DNA from: Anaerostipes sp.
GTDB taxonomy: Bacteria > Bacillota > Clostridia > Lachnospirales > Lachnospiraceae
Length of the DNA: 64,000 nt
Direction of reading: 5' to 3'
NCBI RefSeq assembly: GCF_018381315.1
Contig: NZ_JAGZSD010000002.1
Location: 1 to 64,000, forward strand
Shown here: piece by piece, positions 41,458-48,337 of the stretch
Layout: each line of letters begins with the position of its first letter
Numbering within the stretch: the first letter of the stretch is position 1
Notes under the pieces: model-generated
Told to the model about the DNA's origin: nothing
Database searches by the model: none
Seen by the model: only the letters and a program-made list of their open reading frames with translations
Translations under genes and position numbers: made by a program

Positions 41458-42244
41458 TATCAGTGCAGGGCATAATCCATCTGGAAAGCCGGCCTGCGGC
41501 GCAGTTGGACTTTTGGATGAATCCAAGGAAAACAGACTGATTGTAAAAGAAATTATCCGACTATTAAAATCTGCGGGACATAAAGTATACGATTGTACCT
41601 GCAGCAATGGGAAAAGCCAGGGAGACGTTTTAAAAAAAATTGTCAGCAAGTGTAATAAAAGGGAGGTAATATTGGATGTATCCATTCATTTGAACTCAGG
41701 AAGAAATGACTGTGAGGGTGATGGAAAAGTAGCAGGTACTGAAGTCTGGTGTACATCATCTTCTGGAATCAAAAAACGCACTGCTGAAAAAATTTTAATA
41801 AATATGAAAAAACTTGGTTTTTCAGACAGGGGAATTAAGACAACCGGAGGGCTATACTATCTGAATCATACAGCCAATAAAGCGATTCTTGTGGAAGTTT
41901 GTTTCGTAGACGACAAAGACGATTATGAACTTTACACAAAGTGTGGTTATAAAGTTGTGGCCAGAGCAATCGCTGAAGGAATTGCGGGAGAAACAATAAA
42001 GCAGGAAAAAGCTATGCAATATACTTCTGTGAAAAAAAAATCTTCAAAAGAGGCGGTTTGCTGGCTTCAGGAAAAATTAAACGATTGTTATACAGGAACT
42101 CTTCCGAAGCTTTCAGAAGATGGAATATGGGGACCAAGGACCCAGCAAATGTTAGAGGGATATTGGGAACAGCTGAACTGGAATAAAGGAAGTTATGCAG
42201 GAAGAAAAACTTGTAAAGCATTGTATAAAAACAGGAAAAAATAG
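41444..42244 (+). CDS. N-acetylmuramoyl-L-alanine amidase (endolysin)
   Basis: The protein (266 residues from ATG 41444) is an Amidase_3 zinc enzyme: zinc His in ISAGHNPSG, Glu in DESKENR, His in DVSIHLNSG, and the catalytic Glu in ILVEVCFVD. The C-terminal third (from about residue 185) is a peptidoglycan-binding-like domain (AVCWLQEKLNDCY, DGIWGPRTQQMLEGYW). No signal peptide, so it needs the holin. It would lyse the producer cell to release particles. Last gene of the tailocin. Confidence 0.92.
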   Translation: MASFNISAGHNPSGKPACGAVGLLDESKENRLIVKEIIRLLKSAGHKVYDCTCSNGKSQGDVLKKIVSKCNKREVILDVSIHLNSGRNDCEGDGKVAGTEVWCTSSSGIKKRTAEKILINMKKLGFSDRGIKTTGGLYYLNHTANKAILVEVCFVDDKDDYELYTKCGYKVVARAIAEGIAGETIKQEKAMQYTSVKKKSSKEAVCWLQEKLNDCYTGTLPKLSEDGIWGPRTQQMLEGYWEQLNWNKGSYAGRKTCKALYKNRKK

Positions 42245-42297
42245 CACATTTATGATATAATTTAGTTACAACGATACAATGATTCGGAGGGAGAGAG

Positions 42298-42732
42298 ATG
42301 ATTTGTCAGAATTGTGGTAAAGAGAACAGGGAGGATGCTCTGTACTGTGAATGGTGCGGGGTAAAGCTGGAGGCTCTAAAGGAAAAGGAGCAGCAATTTC
42401 GTCTGTTCCTGAGCAGGAAAGAGCGGAATTCCGGTATCTTTTGGAGTGTTGTAACACTTTTCTATGCATGGTTAGCATTAAGTTATTGGATTGTCTGGTT
42501 TGGAGCTATTTATAATGTAGTCGTTATTATTTTAAGGTTTGTACAGGCAGAGAAAGTAAAAAATCCATCCGTAGACTTGGTACAGTCTTATCAAAACAAG
42601 AAGAAACTTCTCATCGTAACGCTCATTGTAAATGTATTAATTGGATGGTTTCCCGTAGCTCTTGCAGGGTATTGGAACGATAAGACAAAGATTAACTATG
42701 TGATGAAAAATCCTGAGTTTGTAAAACAGTGA
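42298..42732 (+). CDS. Zinc-ribbon membrane protein of unknown function
   Basis: The 144-residue protein starts with a zinc ribbon (CQNCGKENREDALYCEWCG) and then has two or three membrane helices (about residues 48-80 and 100-122). Many Lachnospiraceae proteins combine these two; their role is unknown. It begins 53 bases after the amidase stop with its own GGAGGGAGAG site. There is no terminator between, so it may be read through from the tailocin, but nothing else links it to tail biology. Confidence 0.7.
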   Translation: MICQNCGKENREDALYCEWCGVKLEALKEKEQQFRLFLSRKERNSGIFWSVVTLFYAWLALSYWIVWFGAIYNVVVIILRFVQAEKVKNPSVDLVQSYQNKKKLLIVTLIVNVLIGWFPVALAGYWNDKTKINYVMKNPEFVKQ

Positions 42733-42741
42733 CAGGAAAAG

Positions 42742-42782
42742 AAAAAGAACAGGAAACAAATTTTTGTTTCCTGTTCTTTTTT
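42742..42782. terminator. Bidirectional terminator
   Basis: A 19-bp stem (AAAAAGAACAGGAAACAAA and its complement) with a 2-3 base loop, A-rich on one side and T-rich on the other. It ends the zinc-ribbon gene and the opposing small gene and marks the right limit of the tailocin transcript. Confidence 0.92.
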
Positions 42783-42954
42783 ATTTAAATTGGTTTTCAA
42801 CATAATTACGCATTTCCTGTCTGGTCTTCATCTGTTTGGCACCGTCGATGACTTGACGCTGCTGTTCATTGGTCAGAGAGGAAAATGCAGACAGGGCATT
42901 TTCATGCTGTGCCAGTTCCATAGTAAAACCGATTGGAATATCTTCATTTCTCAT
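42781..42954 (-). CDS. Small conserved-looking protein (57 residues)
   Basis: From ATG 42954 (8 bases after GAGG; GTG 42963 lies inside the site) the protein reads MRNEDIPIGFTMELAQHENALSAF and continues as a short helical protein with TNEQQRQVIDGAKQMKTRQEMRNYVENQ. Proteins of this type are widespread in Lachnospiraceae as unknowns. Good binding site, short and soluble. Confidence 0.6.
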   Translation of the reverse strand: MRNEDIPIGFTMELAQHENALSAFSSLTNEQQRQVIDGAKQMKTRQEMRNYVENQFK

Positions 42955-43088
42955 TGTCATCACCTCACATTTAGTATGGCTTTAAAAGAAAAAAGGATGC
43001 AAGAAAACTAAAAGCTTTATAAAACTTTTTATAATTTGTAGTTGTATGGACAAAAAAAGCGTTACAATAAGCGGAGGAGGTGAGTGAA

Positions 43089-44489
43089 ATGTTATGTGAC
43101 CGTAAGAACAAAAGCAATCAGAATCAGGATACCTATGAAACGCCTGTTTTTGAGAATGCAGATATGGGATGTGCTGTTCCTAAAAATGTACTGCCAAAAC
43201 AGAGTATTTCATCGGACATGGCTTACCGGCTCATCAGCGATGAACTGCTGGATGAAGGCAATGCCCGGCTAAATTTAGCTACGTTTTGCCAGACGTATAT
43301 GGAGGACGAAGCGGTAAAGCTGATGAGCGAGACTCTGGAGAAGAATGCCATAGATAAATCGGAATATCCCCAGACAGCAGAGATTGAGAACCGATGTGTG
43401 AATATGATCGCAGATTTGTGGAATGCGCCAAAGCATCAGTCTTATATCGGTACAAGTACCGTTGGATCCAGCGAAGCTTGTATGCTTGGAGGGATGGCCA
43501 TGAAGTTCCGCTGGAGAAAGCAGGCAAAAGCATTGGGTGTGGATATCACGAAAAAGCCTAATTTGATTATTTCCAGCGGGTATCAGGTATGCTGGGAAAA
43601 GTTTTGTGTATACTGGGACATTGAAATGCGTGTTATACCGATGGATGCGGATCATATGAGCCTGGATATTGCCAAGGCTGTGGCAGCCGTTGATGAATAT
43701 ACGATTGGGATTGTCGGAATATTGGGAATTACATATACCGGTAAATTTGATGATATTGCTGCCCTGGACCGGGCAGTCAGTGAATATAATGCGGGAACAG
43801 CTCATAAAGTATATATTCACGTAGATGCAGCAAGCGGAGGTTTTTTTGCACCGTTTACCGATCCTGGCCTGGCATGGGATTTCCGGCTTGAGAATGTGGT
43901 CTCCATAAATTCATCAGGCCATAAATATGGTTTGGTTTATCCGGGAGTGGGCTGGATTATTTGGAAGGATGAGAAATACCTTCCTAAGGAACTGATTTTT
44001 AAGGTCAGTTATCTGGGAGGAGAGATGCCCACGATGGCATTAAACTTTTCCAGGAGCGCTTCTCAGATTATTGCGCAGTACTATAATTTCCTCAGGCAGG
44101 GAATGGAGGGTTACAGAAAAATTCAGAACCGCACTAAAAATGTGGCCATGTATCTGGCCGGAGAAATCGAGAGTCTGGGAAGATTCCAGATCTATAATAA
44201 GGGTGAGAATATGCCGATTGTCTGTTATCGGCTGACGGGAAGCAGCAGTTGGAGTCTGTATGATCTGGCTGACCGTCTGCGCATGCATGGGTGGCAGGTT
44301 CCCGCTTATCCGCTGCCTGCTGATCTTGAAGATATTGTGATTCAGAGAATTGTATGCCGGGCAGATTTAAGCCGCGATATGGCAGAGCTGTTTATGAGGG
44401 ATTTTAAAGAATCCATAGATGAGCTGGACAATGCAAGGATATTGGTCCATGAAAAAGAGGAACAAAAAGTATATGGATTCACCCATTAA
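43089..44489 (+). CDS. gadB: Glutamate decarboxylase
   Basis: The protein (466 residues from ATG 43089; GTG 43080 lies in the ribosome binding site) is a PLP-dependent group II decarboxylase of the GadA/B type, with the motifs GTSTVGSSEACMLG, HVDAASGGF, and the PLP lysine near residue 279 in SSGHKYG. It makes GABA from glutamate while using up a proton, giving acid resistance or GABA export. No GadC antiporter is adjacent. The C-terminus is normal for the family. Confidence 0.94.
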   Translation: MLCDRKNKSNQNQDTYETPVFENADMGCAVPKNVLPKQSISSDMAYRLISDELLDEGNARLNLATFCQTYMEDEAVKLMSETLEKNAIDKSEYPQTAEIENRCVNMIADLWNAPKHQSYIGTSTVGSSEACMLGGMAMKFRWRKQAKALGVDITKKPNLIISSGYQVCWEKFCVYWDIEMRVIPMDADHMSLDIAKAVAAVDEYTIGIVGILGITYTGKFDDIAALDRAVSEYNAGTAHKVYIHVDAASGGFFAPFTDPGLAWDFRLENVVSINSSGHKYGLVYPGVGWIIWKDEKYLPKELIFKVSYLGGEMPTMALNFSRSASQIIAQYYNFLRQGMEGYRKIQNRTKNVAMYLAGEIESLGRFQIYNKGENMPIVCYRLTGSSSWSLYDLADRLRMHGWQVPAYPLPADLEDIVIQRIVCRADLSRDMAELFMRDFKESIDELDNARILVHEKEEQKVYGFTH

Positions 44490-44526
44490 AAATACTGCCG
44501 GCTGCATCACGCAGCCGGCAGTATTT
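44490..44526. terminator. Strong bidirectional terminator
   Basis: A perfect 16-bp stem (core TGCCGGCTGC/GCAGCCGGCA) with a 5-base loop and A/T flanks, one base past the gadB stop; also ends the opposing Ig-like gene. Confidence 0.9.
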
Positions 44527-44534
44527 AAGTTATG

Positions 44535-45194
44535 CTAGTCATCGTCTTCATCTAGTTCAACAAGTACATAGACATAGGCTTTTATTTTAGAATCGCCTTT
44601 GCATTTCAGTGTGATTTTTACTCTGCCCGGCTTTTTTCCATAAACAATACCGCGGGAATTGACAGATGCAATTTTGTTATTGCTGGATGAAAAAGTTACT
44701 TTTTTGTTGGTCGCTTTTTTGGGAAGAACTTTGTATTCGATATCTTCCGTATCATAAACGTCTACATCCATATATTTATCTTCTACCCAGATGCGGGTCG
44801 GTTTTACCGTTTTCTTTTTCGCTTTTTTCTTCACTGTCACTGTACAGGTTTTTTTCTTGCTGGTGCCGCGGATTCGGCAGGTGATTTTTACTTTGCCTGT
44901 TTTCAGCGCTTTCAGAGTAATATCATCATCTCTTCGGTCTCGGCTTACGATTTTTACAATCTTTTTGTTGCTGGTTGTCCATATGAGCTGATCGTCATCA
45001 CAGTCATACGGTCTTGCATAGGCTTCCAGTTCAAATTTTTGTCCTACCCTTACAGTCCGTTTTTTGTAATTGAGTTTTCGGATAGATGTGGGTTTCGGAT
45101 CATCACTGTCTGCATGGATCACAGCCGGGGACATTGTCAGGGAAAGTCCCATCAGACATCCCATTATCATGATACAAAGCTTCTTTCTTTTCAT
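44535..45194 (-). CDS. Secreted protein with two Ig-like (Big_2) domains
   Basis: The 219-residue protein has a signal peptide (about residues 1-29) and two Big_2-type modules: one from PTSIRKLNYKKRTVRVGQ (residues 35-125), the other from PTRIWVEDKYMDVDVYD (residues 130-212), joined by a Lys-rich linker and ending in an acidic tail. Such domains are adhesion modules on Gram-positive surfaces. No anchor signal. It follows the lipoprotein gene by 25 bases on the same strand, so they are probably cotranscribed. Confidence 0.8.
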   Translation of the reverse strand: MKRKKLCIMIMGCLMGLSLTMSPAVIHADSDDPKPTSIRKLNYKKRTVRVGQKFELEAYARPYDCDDDQLIWTTSNKKIVKIVSRDRRDDDITLKALKTGKVKITCRIRGTSKKKTCTVTVKKKAKKKTVKPTRIWVEDKYMDVDVYDTEDIEYKVLPKKATNKKVTFSSSNNKIASVNSRGIVYGKKPGRVKITLKCKGDSKIKAYVYVLVELDEDDD

Positions 45195-45219
45195 TTTACT
45201 TACCTCCTCTTATAAAACA

Positions 45220-45696
45220 TTAATCATCAATGCCGAATTTATTTTCCAGTGTGTCCTCTGCAAAATCCAGTTTATCTTCCAGTGCGTCAATTTTACGTTC
45301 TATTTCTTTATATTTTGCAGCAGACAGATTGCCTGTGTCGTATTGGTTTTCGTATTCATCATCCAGAGTATCTAATTCGTGGTCTATGGCATCCAATTCC
45401 TTTTTAAGGCTGTAGAATTTCTTTTGATTCTTAGAAGAATCTGTGCCGGGTTTTGCTGCCTGAATTTTTTTTGTGATTTGTGAGATTTTTTTCTCATATT
45501 TGCTGAATTCAGGTGTATCAGAAGCAGAAGCCTCAGTCTCAGTTGATTTTTCTGTAGCTTTTTCAGCTGTCTCTGTGGTTGTGGCAATCTCTTGGGTAGT
45601 CGTTGCTTCTGCCTGCTCTTTCGAAGTGTTTTGGCATCCTGCCAGCAGGAAGACAAAGGCTGCACAAGCTAAAATAGTTGTTATTTTATTTTTCAT
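45220..45696 (-). CDS. Lipoprotein with Thr/Glu-rich linker and coiled coil
   Basis: The 158-residue protein has a lipobox (FLLAGC, Cys at about residue 21), a Thr/Glu/Ala-rich linker (residues 25-62), and a long acidic/basic heptad region (SLKKELDAIDHELDTLDDEY, IERKIDALEDKLDFAEDTLEN) that should form a coiled coil. It would stand out from the membrane. Function unknown; partner of the Ig-like protein by operon. Confidence 0.75.
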   Translation of the reverse strand: MKNKITTILACAAFVFLLAGCQNTSKEQAEATTTQEIATTTETAEKATEKSTETEASASDTPEFSKYEKKISQITKKIQAAKPGTDSSKNQKKFYSLKKELDAIDHELDTLDDEYENQYDTGNLSAAKYKEIERKIDALEDKLDFAEDTLENKFGIDD

Positions 45697-45998
45697 AATA
45701 ATATCTCCTTTCCCATCTTTGATATCTTTATTATAGTTCCCTATTATTAAAATTTAATTAAAGTCTGCATTCATTTAAAATGTTTTGTAATTTTTTATAC
45801 TGAGATAAATACCAATGAACGTACCAAGCTTCCGGGAAAACGAAAAAATTAACAAAAAAATATAAGGTTTTCAAAGCCCGGAGAGTTGTTTTATTCAATT
45901 CAGGTGAAAAGTCCCAAATATACAAAATCAACACGATTTGAAACAGAATTGACATAATGAACCGGAAAAAGACATGTTATAATTTATGATATATGATA

Positions 45999-46082
45999 TT
46001 TTGACCAGCGGTCTGGAACACTTCGGGAAGGCAAACAAAGTGAAGACTGAGCTTAGTGCGAAGGCCTCTGAACTGGTCAAAA
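45999..46082. repeat. 84-bp segment with perfect 10-bp inverted ends
   Basis: TTTTGACCAG (45999-46008) and CTGGTCAAAA (46073-46082) are perfect inverted ends. The left end shares GATATTTTGACC with the element at 16253-16425. It holds no coding sequence. The remaining part of the gap 45697-46160 is A+T-rich with no other gene seen. Confidence 0.5.
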
Positions 46083-46166
46083 TGGACGCAATGTCTGCTG
46101 GGGAAGGGGAACCATAAAACAGAAGGTGCCTTTTTTCGTTTATAAATTGATTAAGGAGGAATGTCT

Positions 46167-46952
46167 ATGCGGATAGCGGTTTGCGATGACTGTATGGAAG
46201 ATGCCCTGTCCCTTAAAAATTATCTGGAAGGGCATGAGGTCAGCCTCTATTCCGACGGGGAAGGTCTTTTGGCGGACGTGGAGGGGGAAAACAGACGGTA
46301 CGACTTATATCTTCTGGATATTTTCATGGATGTGTCTGTGAAGGAAGCGATGGATTCTTCCGGGGATGAGGCAGTGAATCCGGCGGCGGATGCCGCTGTT
46401 AATCCCCCTATGGATGGAATTGAGCTGGCGAAAAGGCTGCGGAGGATACAGGAAGATACACCGATCTGTTTTGTCTCCTCCAGCGACGATTTTTACCGGG
46501 AAGCGTATGACCTGTACGCCCTTCAATACCTGATTAAGCCTGTAGGGGAAGAAAACTTAAGGGAACTTTTGAGGAAGGTGGAAAAGAAACATGCAAAGCA
46601 TTCTGACGGCAGGGAGAAAGCACTGGTTTATTCCTGGTGGGGAAAAAACGGAGCTATCCCTTACAGTGAAATCCTGTATATCAGCAGCAGGGGTCATGTC
46701 CTGTCCATCTGCTGTACGGACGGCAGAGTGCAGGAAAGCGTGGGAAAACTGGGAGATCTGGAGGAGCAGCTTAGCGGGAAGGACTTCCTGCGCTGCCACC
46801 AGAGCTTTATTGTTAACATGCGGCATGTCCGGGGATTTGCCGGCACGGAGCTTGTGCTTGCGGCAGGCGGGCAGAAGGTTCCGGTATCAAGACGTTATTA
46901 TGCGACAGTAAAAAAGCAGTATCAGGAACTGCTGTTTGAGGAAGTGGAATGA
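46167..46952 (+). CDS. LytTR-family response regulator (AgrA/ComE type)
   Basis: The protein (261 residues from ATG 46167, 7 bases after AAGGAGG) has a receiver domain (AVCDD near residue 5, phosphoacceptor Asp51 in LLDIF) and a C-terminal LytTR DNA-binding domain (ISSRGHVLSICC, FLRCHQSFIVNMRHVRGF). An unusual Ala/Pro-rich insertion of about 25 residues stands right after the phosphorylation site, before the DGIELAKRLR helix. Coupled with the downstream GHKL kinase by a 4-base overlap. DNA here is G+C-richer than most of the window. Confidence 0.9.
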   Translation: MRIAVCDDCMEDALSLKNYLEGHEVSLYSDGEGLLADVEGENRRYDLYLLDIFMDVSVKEAMDSSGDEAVNPAADAAVNPPMDGIELAKRLRRIQEDTPICFVSSSDDFYREAYDLYALQYLIKPVGEENLRELLRKVEKKHAKHSDGREKALVYSWWGKNGAIPYSEILYISSRGHVLSICCTDGRVQESVGKLGDLEEQLSGKDFLRCHQSFIVNMRHVRGFAGTELVLAAGGQKVPVSRRYYATVKKQYQELLFEEVE

Positions 46953-48268
46953 GTATGAAAATATTGAGGGATTTATCTGTGCTGTGGTCGCTGTTTCATA
47001 TCCTGATCCTGTTTATCCTGCTGTACCGCTCCCGATATCCGAGGAAAAAGACGTTTGTTCTGACAGGCGTATTCATGGCGCCTCTGATCGTGCTGAATGT
47101 AGCGGGGCTTATTCTGTACGGGCCAGAGTTTATGGGGAAGATATTTCTCATCACCTGCACTTTGCCCAGCTTTATCTTCTTCTGGTTTATGTCGGAGGAC
47201 AGGAAGGGACAGTTTTTCTTTACCTTCTGCCTTGCGGATACGGTGTCTTACTGGATACTCGCGGCAACGAACCTTTTGGATTTCTATTTCGGCGGGGAGA
47301 AATATATTCTCATGTTCATCGGGCGGCTTGTCTTGTTCCCGCTGATCGAGTGGGCTGCGGTGCGGTATCTGAGGAAGCCTTACCGGGAACTGCAGAAGTC
47401 AGCGGCACGGGGATGGGGGTTGTTTGCAGTCATGTCGGTGCTTTACTACCTGCTGCTTGCAGTCATGGCAAATTACCCCGTGATCATCACCGGGCGTCCG
47501 CAGGAACTTCCGGTATTTCTGCTTGTAATGACGCTGATGCCCATGACCTACGCCACGATTCTTGTGGCGATGTACCGGCAGCTTCTGTTCTTTAGAAAAC
47601 AACAGAGCGAGCGGATTCTCCTTGAGCAGAAGAACTCGCTGGAGGCACGGCTGGAGAACCAGCAGCGCATCCGGAAGATGAAACACGATATGAAGGGATA
47701 TACCGCTACCCTTTCCGGTCTGCTTGCGGAGGGCAAGACTGAGGATGCGCTGACCTACTTAAAAGGCGTGGAGGCGGAGACGGATGTGCTGTTAAAGCCC
47801 TTCTGTCCCAACCCGTACATCAATGCGGTGTTTGTCCATTACGCAGGGAAATTCGAGGAAATGGGCGCAGTGTTTAAACATGATATACAGATCGGGGATG
47901 AAGAGCTGCCTTACATGGAGCTGTGCCAGATCGTGTCAAACGGCCTGGAAAATGCCTGCGATGCCTTAAAGGAGCTGGAGAAAGGGCAGCGGGAGGCTGC
48001 CGTCTATATGAAGTATAACAGGGAATACCTGCTGATACGGATCAAGAATAAGTGCCGCAGTGACCTGTACGTGGAAAGGGGGACGATACCCGCCACCGGC
48101 AAGGAGGGCGGCGGCCACGGATATGGCCTTGCCACGGTAAAGGAAGCAGCGGAGCGGCTGGACGGGGATATGTTCTGTTATGCCAGCAGCGGGATGTTTA
48201 TATTGGATGTACTGGTTGCCAGTGATACTTTTCCGGGAGGAAAGCGGCAGGAGTACAGGCAGATATGA
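46949..48268 (+). CDS. GHKL sensor histidine kinase (AgrC-like)
   Basis: The 439-residue protein has six or seven N-terminal membrane segments (residues 8-205), a coiled-coil linker, the phospho-acceptor His in RKMKHDMKGYT, and a GHKL ATPase domain (SNGLENACDALKELEK; GGHGYGLATVKEAAERLDG). Such kinases sense peptides or other extracellular signals. No agrB or peptide gene is next to it, so the signal is unknown. It forms a pair with the LytTR regulator and directly precedes the LRR wall protein, its possible target. Confidence 0.9.
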   Translation: MSMKILRDLSVLWSLFHILILFILLYRSRYPRKKTFVLTGVFMAPLIVLNVAGLILYGPEFMGKIFLITCTLPSFIFFWFMSEDRKGQFFFTFCLADTVSYWILAATNLLDFYFGGEKYILMFIGRLVLFPLIEWAAVRYLRKPYRELQKSAARGWGLFAVMSVLYYLLLAVMANYPVIITGRPQELPVFLLVMTLMPMTYATILVAMYRQLLFFRKQQSERILLEQKNSLEARLENQQRIRKMKHDMKGYTATLSGLLAEGKTEDALTYLKGVEAETDVLLKPFCPNPYINAVFVHYAGKFEEMGAVFKHDIQIGDEELPYMELCQIVSNGLENACDALKELEKGQREAAVYMKYNREYLLIRIKNKCRSDLYVERGTIPATGKEGGGHGYGLATVKEAAERLDGDMFCYASSGMFILDVLVASDTFPGGKRQEYRQI

Positions 48269-48337
48269 GACAGACATTAGGAATGGGATGGATCTGAGGA
48301 TTCAGTAAAATATAGGGGAGACGGAGGTTAGAATATT

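Larger units (their letters stand above)
26675..42244. mobile_element. R-type tailocin (headless PBSX/diffocin-like contractile tail) locus
   Basis: The locus runs repressor module, late activator, tail terminator, sheath, tube, chaperone with frameshift, tape measure, LysM protein, hub, XkdR, XkdS, baseplate J, XkdU, fibre, small membrane protein, holin, amidase. This is the xkd order of Bacillus PBSX. Terminase, portal, protease, capsid, head completion and integrase genes are all absent, although the locus is otherwise uninterrupted and its frames are intact. A preserved tail plus lysis set under phage-like control without head genes is the defining feature of R-type phage-tail-like bacteriocins. 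Confidence 0.85.

Noticed and set aside
26675..42244. Intact or degraded prophage
   Set aside because: No terminase, portal, capsid or integrase genes, no attachment repeats around the locus, and no remnants of head genes between activator and tail genes. All tail frames are intact, which points to selected retention rather than decay.
46936..47595. 219-codon plus-strand open frame overlapping the kinase gene
   Set aside because: It lies in another frame of the GHKL kinase, whose domains are clear. Long spurious frames are expected in this G+C-richer DNA, and the product has no recognisable feature.
46167..48268. Agr-type quorum-sensing locus
   Set aside because: Regulator and kinase resemble AgrA and AgrC, but no AgrB protease and no short peptide precursor frame is found on either side.
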